Shown: positions 10,671 to 19,378, counted from the first letter of the stretch. The stretch: 64,000 nucleotides of DNA from Campylobacter concisus (GCF_015679985.1 NZ_CP049239.1:620001-684000); one strand, 5' to 3'. Notes: a model not told the origin generated them from the letters alone. A program made the numbers and translations.

Positions 10671-12809
10671 ATGCATAGTGATAAGATAAAAGATGAACTA
10701 CTTCAATGTTTGGTTATTTTTACCAAGCTTCATAATAATCCATACAGTGCCGATGCTTTAACTATTGGCTTGCCAGTAAAAGATGGCGATGAGATTGAGC
10801 TTTTTTCACTTAAAAGCTCAAGGTCTTTATTTTCTCGTGCTGCTTCTCGGGCTGGCTTTGCTTCTACCCTCGTAAGAAAAGATCTTGAGCAAATCTCTCC
10901 TTTAGTTTTACCTTGCATTTTAATGCTTAGAGGTAAAAAAGCTTGCATCTTGCAATCTTTTAGTAAAGATAAAAAGACAGCAAATATCATAACTCCAGAA
11001 CTTTCAACTGGTACTAGCACGATAGAAATAAGTAAATTAAAAGAAGAATATTTAGGCTATGCATACTATCTAAAGCGCGAGTTTGTTCCAGAGGATACTA
11101 GCTCAACAAAGCTAATTGATGCTGGAAATGACCACTGGTTTTGGGGAACTCTAAAACGTTCAAAAAAGATTTATTTTGATGTTGTTCTTGCAAGTTTTAT
11201 TATAAATTTATTTGTTCTTGCTAGTCCGCTTTTTACGATGAACGTATATGACCGTGTCGTGCCAAATAATGCGGTTGAGACACTTTGGGTCTTGGCGCTT
11301 GGTGTAAGTGTAGTTTATGGCATAGATCTTTTTTTAAAATTTGTAAGATCATATTTTCTTGAGATCGCTGGTAAAAAGAGCGATATCATAATGAGTTCTA
11401 TTTTATTTGAGCGCGTTATGGATATGAAGTTTAGCAATAAACCAAAATCTGTTGGTTCGTTTGCTAGTAATCTAAAAGAGTTTGATACGGTTAGAAATTT
11501 CTTCTCATCAGCCTCATTGGCAGCCATTGTCGATCTTCCATTTGCGATCATTTTTTTGATAGTTACTTATTTTATAGGAAGCTATATCGTACTAGTGCCA
11601 ATTATTATCATGATAGCTATTTTATGCTATACATTTTTTATAAAAGATCCACTTCAAAATGCTATTAAAAGTACATTTGAGGCTTCGGCTATAAAAAATG
11701 GAATTTTAATAGAGAGCCTTAGTAGTCTTGAGACTATCAAAACTCTTGGTGCTAGTGGCCATATACAATGGAACTGGGAAGAGGCAACTGGTGAGATAGC
11801 AAATAGAAGCATTAAATCAAAAATTATTACAACTTCGATAACGACTGTTACATCTTTTTTAGTGCAATTAAATACTATTGCCATCATCGTTCTTGGCGTC
11901 TATATGATACAAGATACGCATCTTACAATGGGTGGTCTTATCGCTGCGGTTATGCTTAGCTCTCGTGCTATCGCTCCTATGGGGCAGGTAGCTTCACTAG
12001 CTGCAAATTTTGAGCAGACAAAAACAGCCTATCAAAGTCTTAGTAAGATTATGCAAATGCCTGTTGAAAGGCCAGAGGGTAAAAAATTTGTTAGAAGAAA
12101 TTCTTTTGATGGAAAGATTGAGTTTAAAAATGTAAGCTTTACATATCCAGATACCACAAAAGGTTCGCTTGATAGGATAAATTTTGTCATTCAGCCAGGT
12201 GAAAAAGTTGGCATTATAGGCAAAAATGGCTCTGGAAAAACTACTTTACAAAAGCTCATTTTAGGACTTTACTCACCAACTGAAGGCTCAGTGCTAATCG
12301 ATGGTATTGATATTAATCAAATCGATCCAGCCGATCTTAGGCGAAACATCGGCTACGTTCCGCAAGATGTTGTGCTTTTTAAAGGAACGGTTAGAGAAAA
12401 TATTGTTCAAAAAGCGCCATATGTTGATGATATTCAGATTATAAAAGCAGCTAAAGTAAGCGGAGTTGATGAATATGTAAATGCTCATCCACTTGGATTT
12501 GACATGCCAGTCTTTGAAAGAGGTGATGGCATAAGTGGTGGGCAGCGTCAAAGCATAGCTGTGGCTAGGGCATTTTTATTGGATAGTCCTATTATTTTAC
12601 TTGATGAGCCAACAAATTCTCTTGATAATACAGTTGAAAATAAGTTAAAAATAAATTTAAAGACAAATACAGCAAATAAAACGATGCTGCTTGTTACACA
12701 TAGGACGTCGATGCTAGATCTTGTTGATAGACTTATAGTTATGGACAATGGCAAAATTTTATTGGACGGACCAAGAGATGAAGTTTTAGCAAGACTTAGT
12801 GGGAAGTGA
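10671..12809 (+). CDS. lapB: Type I secretion ABC transporter, LapB/RtxB class, with C39-like domain
   Basis: Inner membrane exporter that should energise secretion of a large adhesin. The 712-residue protein has an N-terminal peptidase-C39-like domain (about 1-140) without the catalytic Cys context of bacteriocin processing peptidases, a six-helix transmembrane domain (about 165-440) and a nucleotide-binding domain. Walker A is GKNGSGKTT (about residue 520), the signature is SGGQRQS and Walker B ends IILLDEPT. The inactive C39-like domain is typical of RTX and large-adhesin exporters, where it binds unfolded substrate. It overlaps the adaptor gene by 4 bases. Confidence 0.92.
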   Translation: MHSDKIKDELLQCLVIFTKLHNNPYSADALTIGLPVKDGDEIELFSLKSSRSLFSRAASRAGFASTLVRKDLEQISPLVLPCILMLRGKKACILQSFSKDKKTANIITPELSTGTSTIEISKLKEEYLGYAYYLKREFVPEDTSSTKLIDAGNDHWFWGTLKRSKKIYFDVVLASFIINLFVLASPLFTMNVYDRVVPNNAVETLWVLALGVSVVYGIDLFLKFVRSYFLEIAGKKSDIIMSSILFERVMDMKFSNKPKSVGSFASNLKEFDTVRNFFSSASLAAIVDLPFAIIFLIVTYFIGSYIVLVPIIIMIAILCYTFFIKDPLQNAIKSTFEASAIKNGILIESLSSLETIKTLGASGHIQWNWEEATGEIANRSIKSKIITTSITTVTSFLVQLNTIAIIVLGVYMIQDTHLTMGGLIAAVMLSSRAIAPMGQVASLAANFEQTKTAYQSLSKIMQMPVERPEGKKFVRRNSFDGKIEFKNVSFTYPDTTKGSLDRINFVIQPGEKVGIIGKNGSGKTTLQKLILGLYSPTEGSVLIDGIDINQIDPADLRRNIGYVPQDVVLFKGTVRENIVQKAPYVDDIQIIKAAKVSGVDEYVNAHPLGFDMPVFERGDGISGGQRQSIAVARAFLLDSPIILLDEPTNSLDNTVENKLKINLKTNTANKTMLLVTHRTSMLDLVDRLIVMDNGKILLDGPRDEVLARLSGK

Positions 12810-14278
12810 TCATGCAAGAAGATATCAAGAATAAACAAAATGAAAATCCAAAAACTGAAAAAAGATTAATTTCTGAAAATAACATAAAAGAACAAGAGGA
12901 AGCTAGTAATAAAATTTTAAATAGTGTAGATGACATAAAGTCTAATCTTCAAACAAAAAATTATGATGCTTATGATTTGAAATTTATGTCAAGCCTTTCA
13001 GAAGCGGTTTTGGCAAAGGCTCCATCGACTTCAAAAAAGATACTTTATACAGTTAGTATAACTGTATTTTGGCTTCTTATCTGGGCTTCGTGGGCGCAGA
13101 TAGATGAGATAACGAGAGGTAGTGGCAAGATCATCCCTTCAGGTAAAAACCAAGCGATACAAAACCTTGAGGGTGGTATCGTGGATCAAATTTTTGTAAA
13201 AGAGGGCGATGAGGTTAAAAAAGATCAAATTCTAATCAGGCTTGATAATAAAAACTTTACAAGTAGCTACGGCGAGTCAAAGCTAAGGCTTGATGAGCTT
13301 CAGGCTAAATTTATGAGGCTTGACGCTGAAGCCAATGATAAAGAATTTGACTATAACGAAACAAGAGATGCCAACAATAGCAAGGCCGTAAGATACGAGA
13401 TAAGCTTGCACAACTCAAACATCGATCACTTAAATGAGCAAATAGGAATTCTAACAGAGCAGATCCATCAACGCCAAAGTGAGCTAAATGAGCTTAGAAA
13501 TAAAATTTCTCAAACTCAAAATAGCTACAACCTTGTTTTAAAAGAAAAAGCTATCATGGAGCCTATCTTTAAAAAAGGTCTTGTTAGCGAGGTCGAGTAT
13601 ATCCAGCTTCAAAGACGCGTAAATGACCTAAAAGGCGAGCTTGACGCATCTGTGCTTGCCGTGCCAAGGGTCGAATCGACTATAAAAGAGGCAAAAAATA
13701 AGATCGAAGAAGCAAAACTTGCATTTAAAAATAATGCAAAAAAAGAGCTAAATGAAGTTTCAGCAGAGATCGCAAGGATAAATGAATCACAAATCAGTCT
13801 AAGCGATAGAGTAGAAAGAACATATGTAAGATCTCCAGTAAATGGTATTGTCAGCAAAATGATGGTTCATACCGTATCAGGAGTTATCAAGCCTGGTGAA
13901 AATATTGCCGAGATCGTTCCTCTTGAGGATAAATTGGTTGCTGAAGTAAAAGTAAAGCCAGCTGATGTTGCATTTTTGAGGCCTGGGCTTGATACGATGG
14001 TTAAATTTACGGCCTATGATTTTAGTATTTACGGTGGTTTAAAAGGCAAAGTAACGCAGATTAGTGCCGATACGGAGACTAATGAAAAAACTGGCGAGAG
14101 CTATTATTTGGTCAGGATAGAAACTGAGAAAAATTATCTTGGTAGCGAAGAAAAACCGCTTAGAATAAAAGTTGGTATGATAGTCTCAGCTGATATCATT
14201 ACCGGTAAAAAGACAATACTTGATTATTTATTAAAGCCTATTTTAAAGGCAAAACAAAATGCTTTAACGGAGAGGTAA
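12806..14278 (+). CDS. lapC: HlyD-family type I secretion periplasmic adaptor (LapC-like)
   Basis: Membrane-fusion protein linking the ABC exporter to the outer membrane channel. The 490-residue sequence has a long charged cytoplasmic N-terminus of about 70 residues, one membrane helix (ILYTVSITVFWLLIWASWA, about 75-93), the first half of a lipoyl domain with the family-typical NLEGGIVDQIFVKEGDEV, a long coiled coil (about 150-330) and the second lipoyl and beta-barrel part. The N-terminal tail is longer than in E. coli HlyD. Starts 4 bases inside lapB and shares a base with the start of the next gene. Confidence 0.92.
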   Translation: MIMQEDIKNKQNENPKTEKRLISENNIKEQEEASNKILNSVDDIKSNLQTKNYDAYDLKFMSSLSEAVLAKAPSTSKKILYTVSITVFWLLIWASWAQIDEITRGSGKIIPSGKNQAIQNLEGGIVDQIFVKEGDEVKKDQILIRLDNKNFTSSYGESKLRLDELQAKFMRLDAEANDKEFDYNETRDANNSKAVRYEISLHNSNIDHLNEQIGILTEQIHQRQSELNELRNKISQTQNSYNLVLKEKAIMEPIFKKGLVSEVEYIQLQRRVNDLKGELDASVLAVPRVESTIKEAKNKIEEAKLAFKNNAKKELNEVSAEIARINESQISLSDRVERTYVRSPVNGIVSKMMVHTVSGVIKPGENIAEIVPLEDKLVAEVKVKPADVAFLRPGLDTMVKFTAYDFSIYGGLKGKVTQISADTETNEKTGESYYLVRIETEKNYLGSEEKPLRIKVGMIVSADIITGKKTILDYLLKPILKAKQNALTER

Positions 14279-14772
14279 TGGGTAAGATCGCTTTTTATGA
14301 TAAGAAATTCGGTGAATATGAGATTGAAAAATTTCAAACTTTACAAAATTTCTATCTCATAAAAGATGATCATTGCTGCGATATAGTTAATGATGAAATT
14401 GAAAGATTTAAATTTAGTGATTGTGAAATAGAATTTTTACAATTAGTAGATGTTGCCAGTAGACATAAAAAACTATTTGAAAATATAAAAATTCAAGATG
14501 ATATAGTAAGAAGCATTAAAATTTTAATAAAAGGCTATGACCAGAGTTTGGATAAATTTGACTTTGATCCTGGAATTTTAAATTTAAATACACCTTATAA
14601 ATATGCTATATCACAAGATTTTTTTGAAATGACTATTTTTTTAGAAGAAAAATCTTCTGTGGTTACTAAATTTTTCTCATCAATAGATTACAAGATACAC
14701 AAAAACGGCGAAAGTCGTTATGTAGAATTTTTTATAAATAATAAAAAAATTATGAAAGAATTATATAAATAA
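14278..14772 (+). CDS. Unrecognised 164-aa protein in the Lap operon
   Basis: I do not recognise this family. The product is soluble-looking, with no signal peptide or membrane helix, rich in Phe, Lys and Asp, with a CC pair near residue 38 (DDHCCDIV) and no identifiable catalytic motif. The start codon shares its A with the lapC stop (TAATG), so translation is coupled to the adaptor. The regulator gene begins 14 bases after its stop. Its codon use is more AT-rich than that of lapB and lapC. Position suggests a role in secretion, such as substrate chaperone or regulator partner, but the sequence does not show it. Confidence 0.8.
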   Translation: MGKIAFYDKKFGEYEIEKFQTLQNFYLIKDDHCCDIVNDEIERFKFSDCEIEFLQLVDVASRHKKLFENIKIQDDIVRSIKILIKGYDQSLDKFDFDPGILNLNTPYKYAISQDFFEMTIFLEEKSSVVTKFFSSIDYKIHKNGESRYVEFFINNKKIMKELYK

Positions 14773-14786
14773 TCCAAGGAAAGGTA

Positions 14787-15425
14787 ATGCAAGTTATTTT
14801 ATTTACACAAAATAGTGCATTAAACAATATTTGGAGAAGCTATTTTACTGGCAATAGCGATGTAAAATTTATACATAATAGGAAAGAGTTTTTTTCTCAT
14901 ATAAATGATGATGTTGATATTATAGGCATTGATATTGATATTTTTAAAGATAATATTGATGATGTTATAAAAAATATAATTGAAAATTCCCCAAATATAA
15001 AAATACTCATACTCTCAAATAGGCCAACGATAAACGAAGGCAAGCATCTGCTTACGCTTGGAATCAAGGGCTATGCAAATTCTCACATGAGAAAGACTCA
15101 CTTTGAAGATGCTTTTGAAACTATTTTCAATGGAAATATATGGCTTTACCAAGAATTTGTTCAGGCAATGATTAGTGAGCTAACCGGCTCATATATTAAT
15201 AGCGAAAGTGAAAAGGTAGACAAAAAGACCGACCTCTCTGAGCTTAGTTCAAGGGAAAGAGAAATTGCAGATTTAATCTATCAGGGTCTAACAAATAATG
15301 AAATTTCAGAAAAAACAGGTATTACACTAAGAACAGTTAAAGCACATACAAGCTCGATTTATAGTAAGCTAAATGTAAAGGATAGAATAGGGCTTGTGCT
15401 TTTGATGAAGCAGCTTGACGCATAA
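14787..15425 (+). CDS. LuxR/FixJ-type regulator with non-canonical receiver domain
   Basis: Probable DNA-binding regulator of the Lap system. The C-terminal LuxR helix-turn-helix is clear (LSSREREIADLIYQG, NNEISEKTGITLRTVKAH, IYSKLNV; about residues 150-205). The N-terminal receiver is atypical: the acidic pair after strand 1 is missing (VILFTQN), Asp49 or Asp51 could sit at the acceptor position, and the conserved Lys near GYANSH is absent. Phosphorylation control is therefore doubtful. A Trp-Leu pair after the receiver (NIWLYQEF) recalls the CsgD/VpsT biofilm regulators, but their W[FLM][TS]R motif is not complete. Ribosome site AAGGAAAGG precedes the ATG. Confidence 0.85.
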   Translation: MQVILFTQNSALNNIWRSYFTGNSDVKFIHNRKEFFSHINDDVDIIGIDIDIFKDNIDDVIKNIIENSPNIKILILSNRPTINEGKHLLTLGIKGYANSHMRKTHFEDAFETIFNGNIWLYQEFVQAMISELTGSYINSESEKVDKKTDLSELSSREREIADLIYQGLTNNEISEKTGITLRTVKAHTSSIYSKLNVKDRIGLVLLMKQLDA

Positions 15426-15633
15426 AGTCTTGATTTATTTTTGTGATAAATTTAAGACCCTTCTTCAAAAACTATAAATTTTTATACATGCGCCCATAAG
15501 AAATACATACATAACTTTTACTAGCTGAAGAATACAATAAATATAAAATTTGAAATAAAAAAAGATTTGCTAAAATCTTAAATAAAAAAATTCTAGCAAA
15601 TTTATCAATAGCCGAGATAAGAAACCAGAAACT

Positions 15634-15882
15634 TTAGTCTTCCAAATCGATATCTACTTTTTCAACATTTGTTATGATGTCTTTTGTATTTTTTTCGATA
15701 TCGTGTTTATTTTTTTCAATAAGTGATCTATTTTGTCCAATCAAATCCCTATTTTCTTTAATGCCATCACTATTTTGTTCAATTAATTTGCTAAGAGTTG
15801 ATATTCTTTTCTCATAACGTATCATTAGAAAATAAATTACGTAAATTAGTAATAAAATTATTGCCCAAGGTAAAAATTGCAT
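15634..15882 (-). CDS. Small membrane-anchored coiled-coil protein with IxxN heptads
   Basis: An 82-residue protein: an N-terminal membrane helix (about residues 4-21), a short basic segment, then five regular heptads starting with Ile at about residue 34 (IEQNSDG, IKENRDL, IGQNRSL, IEKNKHD, IEKNTKD). Ile and Asn recur with period seven, the pattern known from trimeric coiled coils with Asn in core d positions. The C-terminus is acidic. It is convergent with the Lap regulator and stands alone, with about 240 AT-rich bases on its upstream side before the tRNA promoter. Function unknown; a structural or scaffolding role is a guess. Confidence 0.72.
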   Translation of the reverse strand: MQFLPWAIILLLIYVIYFLMIRYEKRISTLSKLIEQNSDGIKENRDLIGQNRSLIEKNKHDIEKNTKDIITNVEKVDIDLED

Positions 15883-16071
15883 ATTAAGTCCTTATATATT
15901 TTTTTGTAATTATAGAAATTTTAGCTTTTAAAAAAAATAAAACTATAAAAATTATACATTTTTCATAAATGCTTAATGATGTATTATGGATTTAAATCTA
16001 ATAAAAATTTGTATTCTTAAATGGCTATATTTTATGATTTTAATTTTTACGAATAATTTTTTAAATTTCCC

Positions 16072-16100
16072 TTGACTTTTACCTTGTTTTGATATATAAT
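16072..16100 (+). promoter_or_regulatory. Sigma70 promoter of the tRNA-tuf operon
   Basis: TTGACT at 16072-16077 and TATAAT at 16095-16100 with a 17-base spacer: near-perfect -35 and -10 boxes, unusually complete for this genus. Transcription would start about 14 bases before tRNA-Thr, fitting a strong stable-RNA promoter. Confidence 0.88.
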
Positions 16101-16120
16101 TGCCACTTCACAAAACAGGT

Positions 16121-16196
16121 GCTGGTGTAGCTCAGTTGGTAGAGCTACTGCCTTGTAAGCAGTGGGTCGGCGGTTCAAGTCCGTTCACCAGCTCCA
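16121..16196 (+). tRNA. tRNA-Thr (anticodon TGT)
   Basis: The cloverleaf is complete: acceptor GCTGGTG pairs with CACCAGC, the anticodon loop CTTGTAA gives TGT, the T loop is TTCAAGT and CCA is encoded. First gene of the Thr-Tyr-Gly-Thr-tuf cluster. Confidence 0.97.
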
Positions 16197-16249
16197 TTTT
16201 TGTAACAGTGTTTGACCAGAAAATACCAAAATAGTTTATTAATGTTTAA

Positions 16250-16334
<85 letters not shown>

Positions 16335-16341
16335 TTGTTAT

Positions 16342-16418
16342 GCGGGAGTAGCTCAGTTGGCTAGAGCGTCAGCCTTCCAAGCTGAGGGTCGCGGGTTCGA
16401 GCCCCGTTTCCCGCTCCA
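16342..16418 (+). tRNA. tRNA-Gly (anticodon TCC)
   Basis: Acceptor GCGGGAG pairs with TTCCCGC (one G-T pair), the anticodon loop CTTCCAA gives TCC, and CCA is encoded. It follows tRNA-Tyr by only 7 bases. Confidence 0.97.
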
Positions 16419-16544
16419 AAATTTGGGAAAATAAACTGGGAGCTGTATCTAGATTTTACTAAACACAGTTATTCCTTACTTTATTTTCAAAATTTTTAGT
16501 TGTTTGTATTATTTAATTGGAATCATCTCTGCCAAGCGTTTTTC

Positions 16545-16619
<75 letters not shown>

Positions 16620-16694
16620 CTGGTTAATATGATTTTATTATGATTATACAAATTTGGTAAGAAAAAAAGACATATATCACATACGGAGGAAAAG

Positions 16695-17894
16695 ATGGCT
16701 AAAGAAAAATTTTCACGTAACAAGCCGCACGTAAACATAGGTACTATTGGTCACGTAGATCATGGTAAAACTACATTAACAGCTGCAATATCTGCAGTTC
16801 TTTCACGCAAGGGACTTGCTGAGCTAAAAGATTATGATAATATTGATAATGCTCCAGAAGAAAAAGAGCGTGGTATTACAATTGCTACTTCACATATTGA
16901 GTACGAGACAGAGAAACGCCACTATGCTCACGTTGACTGCCCTGGTCACGCCGACTATGTAAAAAATATGATTACAGGTGCTGCACAAATGGATGGAGCT
17001 ATTCTGGTTGTTTCTGCGGCTGATGGTCCAATGCCACAAACTAGAGAGCACATTTTGCTATCACGCCAAGTTGGTGTTCCATACATTGTTGTTTTCATGA
17101 ACAAGGCCGATATGGTTGATGATGCTGAGTTACTTGAATTGGTTGAAATGGAAATCCGCGAATTACTTAATGAGTATAATTTTCCAGGCGATGATACACC
17201 TATTGTTTCTGGTTCAGCACTTAAAGCTCTTGAAGAGGCAAAAGCTGGTCAAGATGGTGAATGGTCGGCAAAAATTATGGAATTAATGGATGCAGTTGAT
17301 AGCTATATTCCAACTCCAGTTCGTGCAACAGATAAAGACCTTCTTATGCCAATAGAAGATGTTTTTTCGATTTCAGGTCGTGGTACAGTTGTAACTGGTA
17401 GAATCGAAAAAGGTGTTATAAAAGTTGGTGACACAATTGAGATTGTTGGTATTAAGCCAACTCAAACAACAACAGTTACTGGTGTTGAAATGTTTAGAAA
17501 AGAGATGGATCAAGGCGAAGCTGGTGATAATGTTGGCGTTCTTCTCCGTGGTACTAAGAAAGAGGATGTTGAGCGTGGTATGGTTCTTTGCAAGCCTAAA
17601 TCAATTACCCCTCATACAAAATTTGAAGGCGAAGTCTATATCTTGACAAAAGAAGAAGGTGGTCGCCATACTCCTTTCTTTAATAACTATAGACCACAAT
17701 TCTATGTAAGAACAACTGATGTTACTGGTTCAATTACACTTCCAGAGGGAACTGAGATGGTTATGCCAGGTGATAATGTAAGAATTTCTGTTGAATTGAT
17801 TGCTCCAGTAGCACTTGAGGAAGGGACTCGTTTCGCTATCCGTGAAGGTGGTAGGACTGTTGGTTCAGGTGTTGTTTCAAAAATACTTGGTTAA
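16695..17894 (+). CDS. tuf: Elongation factor Tu
   Basis: GTPase that delivers aminoacyl-tRNA to the ribosome. The 399-residue sequence has the G1 motif GHVDHGKT (residues 19-26), the switch-[14 protein letters not shown] and the NKAD GTP-specificity motif, then the two beta-barrel domains. The ribosome site ACGGAGG is strong. It lies downstream of four tRNA genes, as in the thrU-tyrU-glyT-thrT-tufB cluster of E. coli, and probably shares their promoter. No second tuf is visible in the window; the str operon further on lacks one. Confidence 0.98.
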   Translation: MAKEKFSRNKPHVNIGTIGHVDHGKTTLTAAISAVLSRKGLAELKDYDNIDNAPEEKERGITIATSHIEYETEKRHYAHVDCPGHADYVKNMITGAAQMDGAILVVSAADGPMPQTREHILLSRQVGVPYIVVFMNKADMVDDAELLELVEMEIRELLNEYNFPGDDTPIVSGSALKALEEAKAGQDGEWSAKIMELMDAVDSYIPTPVRATDKDLLMPIEDVFSISGRGTVVTGRIEKGVIKVGDTIEIVGIKPTQTTTVTGVEMFRKEMDQGEAGDNVGVLLRGTKKEDVERGMVLCKPKSITPHTKFEGEVYILTKEEGGRHTPFFNNYRPQFYVRTTDVTGSITLPEGTEMVMPGDNVRISVELIAPVALEEGTRFAIREGGRTVGSGVVSKILG

Positions 17895-17950
17895 TTTATA
17901 AAATTTTATCAAAGGGAGGATATCCCTTTGATATCTTAATAAGGACTTAT

Positions 17951-18109
17951 ATGAGAATTAAAATTGGTTTAAAATGCTCCGAAAGTGGTGATATAAATTA
18001 TACAACAACTAAAAATAGTAAAACTACTACGGATAAAGTTGAACTTAAAAAGTATTGCCCAAGATTAAAAAAACATACTATTCATAAAGAAGTTAAATTA
18101 AAAAGTTAA
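17951..18109 (+). CDS. rpmG: 50S ribosomal protein L33
   Basis: A 52-residue basic protein starting at ATG 17951 with an AAGGA ribosome site: MRIKIGLKC at the N-terminus and the L33 core [15 protein letters not shown]. Only one Cys of each expected CxxC pair is present (Cys9 in CSES and Cys36 in CPRL), so the zinc ribbon is incomplete. It lies between tuf and tRNA-Trp, a common bacterial position ahead of secE. Confidence 0.95.
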   Translation: MRIKIGLKCSESGDINYTTTKNSKTTTDKVELKKYCPRLKKHTIHKEVKLKS

Positions 18110-18122
18110 TTAAGAAGCTATT

Positions 18123-18198
18123 AGGGCAATAGCTCCAACGGTAGAGCGCTGGATTCCAAATCCAATGGTTGGGGGTTCGAATCCCTCTTGCCCTGCCA
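18123..18198 (+). tRNA. tRNA-Trp (anticodon CCA)
   Basis: Acceptor AGGGCAA pairs with TTGCCCT, the anticodon loop TTCCAAA gives CCA, the T arm is GGGGGTTCGAATCCCTC, and the terminal CCA is encoded. The base of the anticodon stem has a C-A mismatch. It sits between rpmG and secE, as in many bacteria. Confidence 0.96.
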
Positions 18199-18215
18199 CG
18201 ACTAAGGTTAAGATT

Positions 18216-18395
18216 ATGGAAAAAATTATAAATTATATTAGGCTTTCTAAATTGGAAATAATGAAGGTTATCTATCCTACAAAAGAACAAATTAGGAATG
18301 CTTTTTTTGCAGTTTTTATCGTAGTTGCTGTTGTATCACTTTTTTTAGCTCTTGTTGATGTTATTATGTCCTTTGTTTTATCTAAAGTTATATGA
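18216..18395 (+). CDS. secE: Preprotein translocase subunit SecE
   Basis: Essential small subunit of the SecYEG channel. The 59-residue single-helix form starts at ATG 18216; a longer reading of the same frame would begin inside tRNA-Trp and is rejected. It has the conserved amphipathic segment before the membrane helix (EIMKVIYPTKEQIRNAF, where KVxWPT is usual and Trp is replaced by Tyr) and one helix (about residues 30-50). nusG follows after 16 bases. Confidence 0.94.
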   Translation: MEKIINYIRLSKLEIMKVIYPTKEQIRNAFFAVFIVVAVVSLFLALVDVIMSFVLSKVI

Positions 18396-18411
18396 TATAA
18401 GGGAAGAAGTA

Positions 18412-18942
18412 ATGTCACATAAATGGTATGCTATACAGACTTACGCTGGAAGCGAAATGGCAGTAAAAAGAGGAATTGAAAATTTAGTAAAAGATCATGG
18501 AATAGAAGATCAACTAAAAGAAATTATAGTTCCTACAGAAGACGTAATAGAAATAAAAAATGGTAAGCAAAAAATCAACGAAAGAACTCTTTACCCAGGT
18601 TATGCTTTTGCGTGCTTAGATCTTGATACGGCTCTTTGGCACAGGATTCAATCTTTACCAAAGGTTGGACGTTTTATTGGTGAGGCCAAAAAACCTACGC
18701 CATTATCTGAAAAAGATATAAATACTATTTTGGAAAAAGTTCAAAAAAGGGCTGCACCAAAACCTAAGATATTCTTTGAGGATGGTGAGAGTGTTCGTAT
18801 AACAGAAGGTCCTTTTGCTAACTTTACAGGTATTGTTGAAGAATATGACATGATACATGGCAAACTTAGACTTAATGTTTCTATTTTTGGTAGAAGTACC
18901 CCTGTTGATATTTTGTATTCACAAGTTGAGAAGATAATTTAA
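18412..18942 (+). CDS. nusG: Transcription termination/antitermination protein NusG
   Basis: Binds RNA polymerase through its N-terminal NGN domain and couples to Rho or ribosomal S10 through its KOW domain. Starting at ATG 18412 (after GGGAAGAAG) the product is 176 residues, the usual length; an upstream in-frame start would overlap secE and is rejected. The NGN signature [12 protein letters not shown] begins at residue 4, PGYAF lies near 64, and the KOW motif [18 protein letters not shown] starts near 123. Confidence 0.95.
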   Translation: MSHKWYAIQTYAGSEMAVKRGIENLVKDHGIEDQLKEIIVPTEDVIEIKNGKQKINERTLYPGYAFACLDLDTALWHRIQSLPKVGRFIGEAKKPTPLSEKDINTILEKVQKRAAPKPKIFFEDGESVRITEGPFANFTGIVEEYDMIHGKLRLNVSIFGRSTPVDILYSQVEKII

Positions 18943-18952
18943 GGAGCAAGAA

Positions 18953-19378
18953 ATGGCTAAAAAAGTTATAGGTGAAATAAAATTACAAATTGCTGCAACA
19001 AAAGCAAATCCTAGTCCACCAGTTGGTCCAGCTCTTGGACAAAAAGGTGTTAATATTATGGAATTTTGTAAAGCCTTTAATGAAAGAACAAAAGATATGG
19101 TTGGGTTTAATATTCCAGTTGTTATAACTGTTTATGCTGATAAAAGTTTTACATTTATCACAAAACAGCCTCCTGCTACAGATCTTATTAAAAAGGCTGC
19201 AGGTATAACAAAAGGAACTGATAATCCTTTAAAAAATAAAGTAGGCAAATTAACAAAAGCTCAAGTTCTAGAAATAGTTGAGAAAAAACTTGTTGATTTG
19301 AATACAAATGATAAAGAGCAAGCAGCCAAGATTATTGCTGGTTCAGCTCGCTCAATGGGTGTCGAAGTAGTAGACTAA
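18953..19378 (+). CDS. rplK: 50S ribosomal protein L11
   Basis: Binds the GTPase-associated region of 23S rRNA together with L10. The 141-residue protein has the N-terminal proline-rich [20 protein letters not shown] segment (thiostrepton-site region) and the C-terminal GSARSMGV motif. It follows nusG by 10 bases, and rplA comes after a 59-base spacer with a possible structured leader. Confidence 0.97.
   Translation: MAKKVIGEIKLQIAATKANPSPPVGPALGQKGVNIMEFCKAFNERTKDMVGFNIPVVITVYADKSFTFITKQPPATDLIKKAAGITKGTDNPLKNKVGKLTKAQVLEIVEKKLVDLNTNDKEQAAKIIAGSARSMGVEVVD

Noticed and set aside
15427-15620. Imperfect inverted repeats after the LuxR-type gene (GTCTT/AAGAC and ATTTGCTA/TAGCAAAT)
   Set aside because: Short and AT-rich; may aid termination between convergent genes but too weak to annotate.
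15680-15790. Short repeated DNA units that could suggest a CRISPR-like or tandem array
   Set aside because: The repetition is 21-base heptad coding with strong variation and no spacers; it reflects the coiled coil.
6259-16120. Lap block as a recent genomic island
   Set aside because: No integrase, no direct repeats at either edge and the adjacent tRNA is intact at its 5' side; acquisition cannot be shown from this window.
18093-18290. Minus-strand open frame spanning tRNA-Trp and the start of secE
   Set aside because: Covers a tRNA and has no start context; shadow.
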